Shown: positions 1-7,708 of the stretch, one piece after another
Layout: the number at the start of each line of letters is the position of its first letter
How positions within the stretch are numbered: position 1 is the stretch's first letter
Origin: Eubacterium ventriosum
Lineage (GTDB): Bacteria; Bacillota; Clostridia; Lachnospirales; Lachnospiraceae
Length of the DNA stretch: 64,000 nt
Reading direction: 5' to 3'
Assembly: GCF_025150745.1 (NCBI RefSeq)
Contig: NZ_CP102282.1
Span: 817,501-881,500 of the forward strand
The notes under the pieces: model-generated
Databases searched by the model: none
Seen by the model: only the letters and a program-made list of their open reading frames with translations
What the model was told of the DNA's origin: nothing
Made by a program: the position numbers and the translations under genes

Positions 1-78
1 ACTAGCAGTTTAAATTGCAATTAAATGCCTCAGAATATCCGGAAAAATTTTTTCCAGAATTTTGAAAATTCATCAATT

Positions 79-108
79 TTGATGTGTACATATTCATAAA
101 AGTATAGT
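79..108 (+). promoter_or_regulatory. Promoter (-35 TTGATG, -10 TATAGT)
   Basis: TTGATG at 79-84 and TATAGT at 103-108 are 18 bases apart and face the small gene at 276. A LexA-like palindrome lies just downstream of the expected start of transcription. This is a motif match read by eye. Confidence 0.4.
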
Positions 109-124
109 ATAGTATTATTTGCAA

Positions 125-138
125 CAAACATACGTTCG
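125..138. promoter_or_regulatory. LexA/DinR-like SOS box
   Basis: The sequence CAAACATACGTTCG reads CGAACGTATGTTTG on the other strand. It differs by one base from the Bacillus/Clostridium SOS consensus CGAAC-RNRY-GTTYG. It sits 17 bases downstream of the -10 TATAGT, a usual place for LexA repression. Which gene it controls is inferred to be the small genes downstream. Confidence 0.45.
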
Positions 139-155
139 AACATAAATGATCAGCT

Positions 156-193
156 TGCCAGGGCACTACTCGCAGTGCTACGGAAAACTGGCA
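156..193 (+). other. Nested hairpin in the leader of the first small gene
   Basis: TGCCAG (156-161) pairs with CTGGCA (188-193), and inside it GCACT (163-167) pairs with AGTGC (174-178). It lies between the promoter and the first gene. There is no U-tract, so it is not a terminator. Its function is unknown. Confidence 0.3.
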
Positions 194-275
194 TTTATCT
201 GCAAGATTTATTTCCCTTATCAAGCAGGTATTTATTGTTTAATCAAGAATACTGAATAAAGAAAGTGAAACGAAT

Positions 276-458
276 ATGGAAAGACTTATTGAGATTTCTT
301 TTCGTTTCCATAAGTGTAACAAGCAGATACTTAAGTACTATGGAGGAACTACTAATCTCGTAATGAAGTGCGAGAGATGTAAGAGGATATTAGACCTTAA
401 GAAATTTACACAGGATATGATTGTAAGCAACGCGAAAGATGGAATTTTCAAGATTTAA
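276..458 (+). CDS. Small protein with one Cys-x-x-Cys pair (Com/zinc-ribbon-like)
   Basis: A 60-residue protein. Its middle carries MKCERCKRIL, a CxxC knuckle like the second half of Mu Com-type zinc ribbons. The N-terminal half, where a second CxxC would be expected (around FRFHKCNKQ), keeps only one Cys, so metal binding may be impaired. It is preceded by a promoter with a LexA-like box and a hairpin leader. The next small gene starts three bases after its stop, which suggests a short operon. Small proteins of this kind occur in mobile-element debris of Firmicutes. The function is unknown. Confidence 0.5.
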   Translation: MERLIEISFRFHKCNKQILKYYGGTTNLVMKCERCKRILDLKKFTQDMIVSNAKDGIFKI

Positions 459-460
459 CT

Positions 461-610
461 ATGTTAGAGGAGAAAAAATTGAAGAACAGATTTAAGATTG
501 GAGACCACGTGTATATAGTTGAATGTGGGCTGTATGCAAAAGAAGTGGTAATCGTCGGTATAGCCGGGGGATTTTATCAGATTTGTTTTAATGATAGGCA
601 AATTTGGTGA
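461..610 (+). CDS. Small hypothetical protein, probably C-terminally truncated
   Basis: A 49-residue reading frame starts two bases after the preceding stop and ends inside the EcsC-like fragment. Its core, FKIGDHVYIVECGLYAKEVV, resembles small KOW/SH3-like proteins that are longer in related elements. The end ICFNDRQIW looks like an abrupt loss of frame. It overlaps the next fragment by 20 bases, so the overlap is probably a deletion scar and not translational coupling. It may not be functional. Confidence 0.35.
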   Translation: MLEEKKLKNRFKIGDHVYIVECGLYAKEVVIVGIAGGFYQICFNDRQIW

Positions 611-812
611 AAAAGGAATACTTAACTTGGGAAAATTGGTTCCAGGAGTAGGAGCGGTTATTAATGGTGGGCTTGATTATGCGGAAACAAAAGTAATTGG
701 TAATAGAGCTTATAAAGCATTTTTTGAGGGAGATTTTGATTTTGATGATAAGAACAAGGATAAAGAAATAATTGAGATTGATGAGGATGATATTAAAGAA
801 GCAGAGAGCTAG
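591..812 (+). pseudogene. EcsC-family protein, C-terminal fragment
   Basis: The 73-residue frame contains GKLVPGVGAVINGGLDYAET followed by NRAYKAFFEGDF. This is the conserved C-terminal hairpin of EcsC-family proteins, which are normally 250 residues or more. The N-terminal three quarters are missing and the frame begins inside the preceding small ORF, so this is the 3' end left after a deletion. A perfect 10-bp terminator follows directly. The acidic tail (DFDFDDKNKDKE onward) is typical of the family's variable end. Confidence 0.6.
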
Positions 813-817
813 TATAG

Positions 818-855
818 AATAATCCAGGCGTGATAGTCTGGATTATTTTATATTT
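818..855 (+). terminator. Rho-independent terminator
   Basis: AATAATCCAG (818-827) pairs perfectly with CTGGATTATT (838-847) around a 10-base loop, followed by TTTATATTT. Confidence 0.75.
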
Positions 856-1085
856 GACGACTACAATTATTTCTATTACAATGATGTTGAAGGCATAATC
901 TGTAAAATTATAACATTGTTTATATGTGTTTGGTTTTGTTTATGCAAGTGAGCAAGGGTAAACACCACAAAACAAAGAGTTAAATTTATTTTTTATGGTT
1001 TAATATCAAGTGGCTTAGTGTATCAGTGTACCTATAAGGCTGCTTTATTAGGCTATTTTTATGCCTTCTAATAATTATTTATATT
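856..1085. other. Non-coding gap before the RNase III gene
   Basis: About 230 AT-rich bases with no credible gene on either strand. The leader just upstream of the RNase III gene has short imperfect AGGC/GCCT repeats (1035-1070), too weak to call a structure. Confidence 0.4.
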
Positions 1086-1097
1086 AGGAGGATTTTT

Positions 1098-2237
1098 ATG
1101 AGCGAATTATCATTTGGAGAAGCAGAAAATTGGGTTGATTTTGTAGAAAGACAGATAGGCTATAAATTTGTAAATAGAGATTTATTAGTTCAAGCTTTTG
1201 TCAGAAAGTCATATTCTATGGAAAATGGTGGAGAAAACAACGAAGTATTAGAATTTATTGGTGATAAAGCATTAGACTTATCTGTTGTAAAAACACTAAC
1301 AGACAAATACGGGCACATGATTTCTGATGAACCTGATTATGAGGATGAAGATGATGAATTTTACTGTGAATATTCAGAGGGAAAACTTACGCATCTCAAA
1401 TCGTTGTTAGTACGAAAAGAATATTTATCTGCAAGAATCGATGAGTTGAAGTTGGCACCATTTTTAATAATGAGCAAAGGTGACCTAAAAAATAATATCG
1501 ATAAAAATACATCAGTAAAAGAAGATTTGTTTGAGGCTATTATAGGAGCTGTAACTTTAGATACTCTATGGGATTTTGATAAAATCCAAGATGTAGTAGG
1601 AGTAATGCTTCGTCCGGAATTGATTTTAGATGCAGATGTTACAGACGATAACTATATCAAGTTAATACAGGACTGGGAATCAAAACACTATAATGATCTT
1701 CCGAAGTTTTTATATAAAGAAAGAGGTAGGAATGAGAGTATTCGTGTTGGAAAACAATCACTTTATTGGAGATATGGGAGTTCAACACCGGAGAGCGTGT
1801 ATTATAAGGAAACTTGTTACACATATCCATATGGCAATGAGCATTTGAGATATGAGTGTAAAATGAAACTTTCAGATGATCTGCCGGAGTTCGGTGCATA
1901 TGGAGAATCAAAGAGTGATGCAAGAAGAAAAGTTTGCGAATGTGCATATAAATTTTTAGAGGAAGAAGATCTTCTATGGACAATAAAAGATGAGATTGAG
2001 AATCCTAACAAAGCAGAATCTATTAGTCAGTTAGAGATACTTGCCAGAAGAGGTTATTTCTCAATGCCTGAATATGAATATATAGAGCAATATGATGAAA
2101 ACGGAAATCCGATTTGGAATGTGGAATGTCATATAGAAGAAGAAAAGTATTACTTCGACGCTGAAGCATCTTCGAAAAAAGTAGCAAAAAAACAAGCAGC
2201 ATATGATATGTTGATGTATGTGCTTGGTGAAGAGTAA
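1098..2237 (+). CDS. Accessory ribonuclease III with two dsRNA-binding domains
   Basis: A 379-residue protein predicted to cut double-stranded RNA in the cytoplasm. Residues 10-160 form an RNase III catalytic domain. The signature NNEVLEFIGDKALDL (47-61) supplies E49, E52 and D56, and KEDLFEAIIGA (141-151) supplies D143 and E146. These match the E38/E41/D45 and D114/E117 set of E. coli RNase III, so the active site looks intact. Two dsRBD-like segments follow, near 187-292 (ending GESKSDARRKVCECAYKFL) and 305-379 (ending SKKVAKKQAAYDMLMYVL). Housekeeping Rnc is about 230 residues with one dsRBD and sits next to smc or acpP, so this is a different, accessory protein. The start is set by TTAGGAGGA at 1084-1092. 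It stands alone among mobile-element debris; a role in antiviral defence or dsRNA control is a guess. Confidence 0.8.
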   Translation: MSELSFGEAENWVDFVERQIGYKFVNRDLLVQAFVRKSYSMENGGENNEVLEFIGDKALDLSVVKTLTDKYGHMISDEPDYEDEDDEFYCEYSEGKLTHLKSLLVRKEYLSARIDELKLAPFLIMSKGDLKNNIDKNTSVKEDLFEAIIGAVTLDTLWDFDKIQDVVGVMLRPELILDADVTDDNYIKLIQDWESKHYNDLPKFLYKERGRNESIRVGKQSLYWRYGSSTPESVYYKETCYTYPYGNEHLRYECKMKLSDDLPEFGAYGESKSDARRKVCECAYKFLEEEDLLWTIKDEIENPNKAESISQLEILARRGYFSMPEYEYIEQYDENGNPIWNVECHIEEEKYYFDAEASSKKVAKKQAAYDMLMYVLGEE

Positions 2238-2279
2238 TATTTGTAAAATGATTTATAAGTAAGTACTTAAAGATAAAGG

Positions 2280-2408
2280 ATGAAAAAGAAAGAAATTGAT
2301 AGAAGAGAACATTTACATAAACCCACAGAAGACTTAACAGAATTATATAAAGAATTATGCGTTATTTTTTTTGAATACTATAATGCATTTTCGGAAGAAG
2401 TTGAATGA
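2280..2408 (+). CDS. Small acidic hypothetical protein
   Basis: A 42-residue frame, MKKKEIDRREHLHK to FSEEVE, lies between the RNase III gene and the next hypothetical gene. It is rich in Glu and Lys and probably helical. The AAAGGA before the start is very close, so translation is uncertain. No family is recognised. It may be the remains of a longer gene. Confidence 0.25.
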   Translation: MKKKEIDRREHLHKPTEDLTELYKELCVIFFEYYNAFSEEVE

Positions 2409-2473
2409 ATATTAAGAAACAATATTCTAAATGTAGTACTATTTTGAGAAATGTATAAAAAAGGAGAACATTT

Positions 2474-3067
2474 ATGAGCATAACATTTGAAATAGTCAAA
2501 TTTAAAAAGCCAACAAAAGATGATTTGTCTAATTTACATATGTTTAATCCTTATGGTTCTATTCCAATATTAGATGATGATGGCGATAGCACGGGATGGA
2601 ATATTTATATGTTCAGGGCTAATGATAAGGATATACAGAATATTATAAATAGCAGTTATGCAGTCAAAATGGAACTCCCAGAATGCATTACAGATTATGA
2701 TAGTTTTTTTGAAGATTTGGGATTCCCTAAAGAGGCAGTAAGTAATGGAGATGTTCGCATTATAAAATCCAACTCCAGATATATTACTATTTCTTATGGC
2801 GACAAATCAAAGGAGATAGAAAAAGGCAGACTTGAAAAATATAAGGTGATGGTTCAAACAAAATGTGTTGTTTTGAAGATTAAGGCTTTATGGAACAGCA
2901 GTGAAAATAATTTATATGGTATAGATAAAAAGAAAGCTATAAAGTGTATACCAGATATTGAAAATTATGAATATGTTTCAGTTAATAATAGTATGCTGGC
3001 AAAAGCAGAAATTCCCTTCTTGATATTTGAAAGAAACCGGGGAAAATGTTTTATAGAGATGTATTGA
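2474..3067 (+). CDS. Hypothetical protein, 197 residues
   Basis: No family is recognised. The protein is soluble with no signal peptide or membrane segment, mixed alpha/beta by eye, and has an acidic stretch PILDDDGDSTGWNIYMF (50-67). The start ATG has AAAAGGAGAACATTT upstream, a good ribosome site. The RhuM gene starts 26 bases after its stop and has a nearly identical upstream stretch (GGAACATTTTTATGAGC against GAGAACATTTATGAGC), so the two may be co-transcribed and their leader copied. It lies in accessory DNA. Confidence 0.55.
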   Translation: MSITFEIVKFKKPTKDDLSNLHMFNPYGSIPILDDDGDSTGWNIYMFRANDKDIQNIINSSYAVKMELPECITDYDSFFEDLGFPKEAVSNGDVRIIKSNSRYITISYGDKSKEIEKGRLEKYKVMVQTKCVVLKIKALWNSSENNLYGIDKKKAIKCIPDIENYEYVSVNNSMLAKAEIPFLIFERNRGKCFIEMY

Positions 3068-3093
3068 TAGAATCTAGAGAAAGGAACATTTTT

Positions 3094-4116
3094 ATGAGCA
3101 AAGAATTACAGATAAGAAATAGCACTGTTGATTTCTTGGTTTTCACACGAGATGCAAGAGAAGACGGAATAGAAGTCAGGGTTCAGAATGGTGATGTATG
3201 GCTTACGCAGAAAGCAATTTCGCAGCTTTTTGATGTAGATAGAAGTGTGGTTACAAAGCATCTGAGTAATATTTTTAAAGAGGGCGAATTAGATGAAAAT
3301 TCAACTTGTGCAAATTTTGCACAAGTCGCTGATAATGGAAAAACATACAACTACAAATTTTATTCACTAGCTGCAATTATTGCTGTGGGCTATCGCATTA
3401 ATTCAGAGCGGGCAATGCAGTTTAGAACATGGGCAACAAAGGTATTGGATACATTTACAAAGCAGGGTTATGTTCTTGATAAAAGCAGATTGATTAATGG
3501 ACAGATTTTCGACGAAGATTATTTTGAGCATCTTATTGCTGAGATTCAGGAAATCAGAGCAAGTGAGAGAAGATTTTACCAGAAAATTACAGACATATAT
3601 GCAACAGCAGTTGATTATGATAAGAATTCACAGGTGACAAGAGAGTTTTATGCAACAGTACAGAATAAGATGCATTATGCAGTTCATGGTAATACAGCGG
3701 CAGAAGTGATTGTTGCAAGAGCCAATCATAACAAGAAACATATGGGACTTAAATCATGGAAAAATGCGCCTGATGGTAAAATTGTAAAAACAGATGTGTC
3801 AATTGCAAAAAACTATTTAGAAAAAGAAGAACTTGCAGAATTAAATGAGATTGTGACAATGTATCTTGATTATGCAACAAGACAAGCACGAAGACATATT
3901 CCTATGACTATGGAAGATTGGAAAACAAAGCTTGATGCATTTCTTAGATTTAATGATGCAGAAGTACTTCAGGATAAAGGAAAAGTTACTGCGGCTATTG
4001 CGAAAGAATTTGCAGAAAGCGAATTTGAAAAATACAGAGTTATACAGGATTCACTATATGAAAGTGACTTTGATAAATTGATGAATGATATGGAAAAGAA
4101 TGATGCTATCCATTAG
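3094..4116 (+). CDS. RhuM-family protein
   Basis: A 340-residue member of the virulence RhuM family, known from Salmonella pathogenicity island 3 and many mobile elements, with no established biochemical role. The N-terminal third carries the diagnostic pattern GDVWLTQKAISQLFDVDRS, then VVTKHLSNIFKEGELDE and SLAAIIAVGYRINSERAMQF. This resembles a KilA-N/Bro-like DNA-binding fold. The C-terminal half is helical and charged. The ATG at 3094 is chosen because AAAGGAA lies just upstream; an upstream in-frame ATG at 3046 would overlap the preceding gene and lacks a ribosome site. RhuM genes often sit beside restriction or toxin genes, which fits the accessory setting. Confidence 0.8.
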   Translation: MSKELQIRNSTVDFLVFTRDAREDGIEVRVQNGDVWLTQKAISQLFDVDRSVVTKHLSNIFKEGELDENSTCANFAQVADNGKTYNYKFYSLAAIIAVGYRINSERAMQFRTWATKVLDTFTKQGYVLDKSRLINGQIFDEDYFEHLIAEIQEIRASERRFYQKITDIYATAVDYDKNSQVTREFYATVQNKMHYAVHGNTAAEVIVARANHNKKHMGLKSWKNAPDGKIVKTDVSIAKNYLEKEELAELNEIVTMYLDYATRQARRHIPMTMEDWKTKLDAFLRFNDAEVLQDKGKVTAAIAKEFAESEFEKYRVIQDSLYESDFDKLMNDMEKNDAIH

Positions 4117-4147
4117 TACCTCAAAATTTCTAGTTGCAGAAACATCG

Positions 4148-4233
4148 TCCGGAGATTATAGTTTTCATAGGTGGACTTGCAAACTATCAGATTGTTATTC
4201 TCTGAATAGTAGACAAACCTGCAAGCCACCGGA
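4148..4233 (+). other. Candidate structured RNA or multi-stem palindrome
   Basis: Three stems nest here. TCCG (4148-4151) pairs with CGGA (4230-4233). GTGG and CTTGCA (4171-4181, one bulge) pair with TGCAAG and CCAC (4220-4229). CTAT and AGA near 4184-4191 pair with TCTG and ATAG at 4201-4209. It does not end in a U-tract and lies in a 400-base gap after the RhuM gene. It could be a small RNA, a recombination site or chance. Confidence 0.3.
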
Positions 4234-4401
4234 ACTACATACAATAATGACAATATAGCAGTGGTACTGGATTGGTACTAAAAATGTGTGGAACGAAGAA
4301 TAATGAGTGGAAAAGATGCAAATATCAATACAAAACAGTATAGATAACTATATTGAAATAACCTAAATCAAACTAGATTCTGCGAGTTTGAATAAGGGAT
4401 T

Positions 4402-4452
4402 AAAATGCCGAAAGCCTGTATTTATGCGGGTTTCCGGCATTTGTTTTATCAA
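4402..4452 (+). terminator. Terminator-like hairpin
   Basis: AAATGCCG-AAAGCC at 4403-4416 pairs with GGGTTTCCGGCATTT ending about 4442, with one bulge, followed by TGTTTTATC. It is the probable end of the RhuM transcript or of an element that once ended here. Confidence 0.55.
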
Positions 4453-4520
4453 ATGGCTCTAGTTTGGCTCTATTTGTGGGGAGGGTAATGAGCTAGAATA
4501 TACAGAAGGAGAACGGCGTT

Positions 4521-5390
4521 ATGTCAATCTTGTCAACAAGAGAATGGGCAACATTAATATGGGGATGTATTTTCATGTTATATGTATTATGCCATAGGGA
4601 AATAAGAAAAAGTTTGTGGAATGTCATAGTAATATTTTTTGACAAGAAGTTAAGGATATTATGGGAAATAATATTGCTATATGTTCTAACGATTACAATG
4701 GTATTCTGTTATTTGCCTATTTGGGAGAATATATATATCAAAGATATTATTATATGGTTTCTTTTTTCTGGATTAATATATTGTATGAATGCGGTTTCGA
4801 GTGAAGCTGATGAAACATACATTAAAAAAATCCTTAAAGATAATTTGAAATTTACCATGATTTTAGAATTTTTTATGAGCACATTTACATTTAATATATG
4901 GATTGAACTTGCGATTATTCCAGTTATTACAATAATTACTGTTATGAATGTAATTGCAGAAAGAAAAGAAGAATATAAAAGTGTTCATAAATTATTGGAT
5001 AGTATATTGGCAATCGCTGGATTTTGGATTTTTTATGAGACAATAAAGATTGGGATAAATGAATACAAGCAATTAAATATAATAAATACATTGGTAAGTT
5101 TTATGATACCGATTGTTTATTTAATATTGATAATTCCACTAGAATATCTATTGGAATTATATTCAAAATATGAAGTGTTATTTCTAAGAATGACTTTTAA
5201 AGAAGAAAAAGATAAAAGAATTAGATTGCATCATAGGATAGCTATACTTCGTGTGTGCAATTTTTCAGTTCGCAAGATATTATTATTTCAAACGGAATAT
5301 ATGATACAAATGTATGCTTTAATGAAAGAAGATGAATTTAATCAATTGATGCAAAAATTTAGAAGTGCGTGTAAGAGAATGACATCGTAA
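4521..5390 (+). CDS. Hypothetical multi-pass membrane protein
   Basis: A 289-residue protein with about six or seven hydrophobic segments (near residues 8-25, 42-66, 75-92, 110-150, 160-180 and 190-215). These are followed by a soluble, basic C-terminal tail of about 75 residues (from SKYEVLFLRMTFKEEKDKR). No family is recognised. A membrane core with a charged cytosolic tail is seen in several phage-defence effectors, but there is no motif here to support that. The start is set by AGAAGGAGAACGG. It is a single gene with its own upstream terminator and a strong promoter for the next unit 45 bases beyond its end. Confidence 0.5.
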   Translation: MSILSTREWATLIWGCIFMLYVLCHREIRKSLWNVIVIFFDKKLRILWEIILLYVLTITMVFCYLPIWENIYIKDIIIWFLFSGLIYCMNAVSSEADETYIKKILKDNLKFTMILEFFMSTFTFNIWIELAIIPVITIITVMNVIAERKEEYKSVHKLLDSILAIAGFWIFYETIKIGINEYKQLNIINTLVSFMIPIVYLILIIPLEYLLELYSKYEVLFLRMTFKEEKDKRIRLHHRIAILRVCNFSVRKILLFQTEYMIQMYALMKEDEFNQLMQKFRSACKRMTS

Positions 5391-5435
5391 GTTTGGCATA
5401 AATAGAGTGAGTTTAATGTGTTTATTATAAAATTA

Positions 5436-5464
5436 TTGACATAAGAAGGAATATAGATTAATCT
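5436..5464 (+). promoter_or_regulatory. Promoter of the acetyltransferase attenuator unit
   Basis: A perfect -35 TTGACA (5436-5441) is followed after 17 bases by TAATCT (5459-5464), about 30 bases before the leader-peptide start. Confidence 0.5.
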
Positions 5465-5492
5465 TATAAAAAAGTTGAAGGAGAACATACAC

Positions 5493-5555
5493 ATGAATCA
5501 GAACTTATATTCAAGATGTTATATGTACATGTATTACGGACGTACACGGCTATAA
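5493..5555 (+). CDS. Leader peptide of the acetyltransferase gene (20 residues)
   Basis: MNQNLYSRCYMYMYYGRTRL follows GAAGGAGAACATACAC, a strong ribosome site. It is Tyr- and Arg-rich (five Tyr, three Arg), and its stop codon lies inside the first stem of the attenuator. This arrangement is known from drug-inducible erm, tet and ABC-F genes, where a stalled ribosome changes the RNA fold. The peptide itself is inferred to be a sensor and not a product. Confidence 0.6.
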   Translation: MNQNLYSRCYMYMYYGRTRL

Positions 5556-5702
5556 AAATGCAAGGTTAGTGCATTAGGTTATAGCTTGTAGGTCTTTTAG
5601 TCTAGTGCATAAAACCAGAATATAAGAGAAGATTTTACATACATTGCATCTTATTAAGTTGGAGAAATCGCACTAGACATTGAATGTTTGGTGCGATTTT
5701 TT
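5549..5702 (+). promoter_or_regulatory. Transcription attenuator with competing stems
   Basis: Three pairings compete. Stem 1 is GCTATAA (5549-5555, overlapping the leader stop) with TTATAGC (5579-5585). The terminator is AAATCGCAC (5665-5673) with GTGCGATTT (5691-5699), followed by TTTTATG. The antiterminator is GTCTAGTGC (5600-5608) with GCACTAGAC (5670-5678), a perfect 9-bp match that would destroy the terminator's left arm. This is direct base-pair evidence for conditional read-through into the acetyltransferase gene. Confidence 0.65.
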
Positions 5703-5728
5703 ATGTTTACAAGAGAGAGGTGCAGAAA

Positions 5729-6700
5729 ATGAATGATTTAATTGAACTGAAACTGATAAAAAGAGAGGATGCAGAATGTTTGTATAAACTGCAGATAGAA
5801 GCATTTATGCCCTTATATGAAAAATATCAGGATGATGCTACAAGTCCAGCAAAAGAAAGCCTTGAAATAATAGAGAAAAAGATAGTTGAGGACAAATCAG
5901 ATTTCTATTTTATTTTGTTTAATGGTGAGAAGGCTGGAGCTGTAAGAGTTAAATGGTATAAAGGTGGAAAAGTATATGAGAATGTAAATTGGATAGCTTC
6001 TATTTTTATTATTCCACACTTTCAAAATAAGGGAATTGCCAGCAATATTATTAAGCAATTATTTACTATCTATCCAAATGCTATCGAATGGAGGTTAGAT
6101 ACGATTAAGCAGGAAGAGAGGAATTGTTATTTGTATGAAAAATGTGGATTTGTTAAAACAGGAGATGAAACAGTTGCAAATGAAAATATGACATTGATTG
6201 ATTATGTGAAAAATTGCATTAGGGTGAGGCGATTTAAGGAAGAGGATACCAAAGAGGTCAGAAATCTTATTGTCAGAAATTTCTTAGAGGTTAACAGTAA
6301 AGATTATGGCATATCAGCAATGGAGAAACTTGCAAAGGGTTACGATGTGGAAAAGATTTTGAATGTGGCAAGTTATGCGCATATGTATGTCTTTGAATTT
6401 GATGGAAAAATAATTGGAACAGGTTCTATCTCAAGTTTTTGGGGAAGTGAAACAGAAAGTATACTTTTGTCCATTTTTGTCCTCCCAGAATTTCATGGAA
6501 AGGGTGTTGGAAGAAAAATCATAAATACTTTAGAAACGGATGAATTTTATGTAAGAGCAAGCAGAATAGAGATACCGGCATCCATTACAGCAACTGAGTT
6601 TTATAGAAAATTTGGATATGATTATAAGAATGGTATTAAGGAATTGGATGATGAGCATCATTACAGATTGGAAAAATTTAAGGAGACAGAATTGAAATAA
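5729..6700 (+). CDS. Tandem-domain GNAT N-acetyltransferase
   Basis: A 323-residue protein made of two GNAT folds that transfer acetyl groups from acetyl-CoA to an amine. The N-terminal domain (about 4-155) has the CoA pyrophosphate loop QNKGIAS (99-105) after the beta-4 strand IASIFIIP. The C-terminal domain (about 163-315) has HGKGVGR (256-262) after LSIFVLP. The ATG at 5729 is chosen because an in-frame ATG at 5684 lies inside the terminator, while GAGAGAGGTGCAGAAA precedes 5729. The leader peptide and attenuator upstream suggest induction by ribosome stalling, so resistance to a translation inhibitor is a reasonable guess. The substrate cannot be read from sequence. Confidence 0.75.
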   Translation: MNDLIELKLIKREDAECLYKLQIEAFMPLYEKYQDDATSPAKESLEIIEKKIVEDKSDFYFILFNGEKAGAVRVKWYKGGKVYENVNWIASIFIIPHFQNKGIASNIIKQLFTIYPNAIEWRLDTIKQEERNCYLYEKCGFVKTGDETVANENMTLIDYVKNCIRVRRFKEEDTKEVRNLIVRNFLEVNSKDYGISAMEKLAKGYDVEKILNVASYAHMYVFEFDGKIIGTGSISSFWGSETESILLSIFVLPEFHGKGVGRKIINTLETDEFYVRASRIEIPASITATEFYRKFGYDYKNGIKELDDEHHYRLEKFKETELK

Positions 6701-6793
6701 CAGCAGATAATCAATTATTTTTATTTACTGTACTAGAGTATAGCAGAGGTTCTTCTTAGGAGCAAATAAAAGATTGGTAAATGGAGGGCTTTT

Positions 6794-7144
6794 ATGGAAG
6801 GACAGAAGACAGAATTAAAGATGATACGGATGTCGGAGGTTGAGTCACAGGAAGTGAAATGGCTGTGGTATCCGTTTATACCATATGGGAAGCTGGCAAT
6901 TGTTCAGGGAGATCCGGGCGATGGAAAGACCACATTGGTGTTAAACATAGCAGCAAAGCTGTCAAAGGGAGAAAGTCTCGACAGTGATATGAACGTGCAG
7001 GAGCCAGTGAATTTCATTTATCAGACAGCAGAGGATGGACTGGCAGGACTGTCAGATGATATGGAGTTTTACAAGGGCAAGATTAAGGATATGAGTGATA
7101 GGACAGGCTGTTGCAGGAAAAGGCTGATGATCTGGAGAGTGTGA
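6794..7144 (+). pseudogene. RepA/AAA_25-type ATPase, N-terminal fragment
   Basis: The first ~90 residues match the N-terminus of plasmid/ICE RepA-like AAA ATPases. VKWLWYPFIPYGKLAIVQGD leads into the Walker A loop GDPGDGKTT (39-47). The Walker B segment and the rest of a protein of about 350 residues or more are missing. After KIKDMSDRT the sequence switches to unrelated codons. Another frame across the junction reads RLLQEKADDLESVKRY and on to a stop at about 7220, the C-terminal coil of a different protein. So an internal deletion has joined two mobile-element genes. Confidence 0.65.
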
Positions 7145-7274
7145 AGAGATATGCCGGTGCAGAGCAGATTGATACGATTATTCGTAAGGTAAAGGAACAG
7201 GGCGTACAGAGCAGCAGATAAGGCAGTAAGACAGGTCTTATGGGACAAGATAATGGGAAGGATGGATTGATGAG

Positions 7275-7508
7275 ATGAAATATAATCGAATGGATAATAT
7301 CGTGGAATATGCTTATAACATGGATAACGGCTATGTTGAGGTGTGGTTTACAGATGGAAATATGTTGCGGATAAAGTGTGAAGAAGTGGAGGCTGCTCTG
7401 AGGACAACGGAGCAGTCACTGGCGAAGCTGCATAGGTTGTTGGATAACAAGCCAATAGAGTATGTTGCAATGGCTATGGCCGGGGAGATGCAGGCAGGCA
7501 TATTGTGA
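7275..7508 (+). CDS. DUF6061-like small mobile-element protein
   Basis: A 77-residue protein, starting MKYNRMDNIVEYAYNMDNG and containing VEVWFTDGNMLRIKCEEVEA. This resembles the DUF6061 group of small proteins carried by Firmicutes mobile elements (an N-terminal beta-hairpin with 'DG' turn, then a helical half with PIEYVAMAMAGEMQ). No function is known. It follows the broken ATPase and overlaps a possible next small ORF region, and the base composition here is less AT-rich than its neighbours, which fits imported DNA. Confidence 0.5.
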   Translation: MKYNRMDNIVEYAYNMDNGYVEVWFTDGNMLRIKCEEVEAALRTTEQSLAKLHRLLDNKPIEYVAMAMAGEMQAGIL

Positions 7509-7521
7509 TATTGAGGATGAT

Positions 7522-7629
7522 ATGGTTAAGGGAATGTTTGGGACGATTGTGCAGGGGTATCTGAAGAATGGGTATAACAGGGGTACAGCGGAGATGATGG
7601 CTAGGGAGTTTTTTAGGTATGAGAGTTGA
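7522..7629 (+). CDS. Small mobile-element protein, possibly a fragment
   Basis: A 35-residue frame, starting MVKGMFGTIVQGYLKNGYNR and ending AREFFRYES, begins 13 bases after the previous stop. It is open upstream in the same frame (DIEDD before the Met). Similar small proteins accompany DUF6061 genes in plasmid and ICE cargo. It has no convincing ribosome site of its own. Confidence 0.35.
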   Translation: MVKGMFGTIVQGYLKNGYNRGTAEMMAREFFRYES

Positions 7630-7673
7630 AATAGATGTAAATAAAATAACTATAAGAATGTGAAAAAATGTAG

Positions 7674-7679
7674 TATAAT
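7674..7679 (+). promoter_or_regulatory. -10 box of the methyltransferase/DUF1848 operon
   Basis: A perfect TATAAT lies 30 bases before the start codon, with GGAGGGA (7697-7703) as ribosome site. No good -35 was seen at 17 bases. Confidence 0.4.
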
Positions 7680-7708
7680 TAATAAAGATATGTGTTGGAG
7701 GGAATGAT

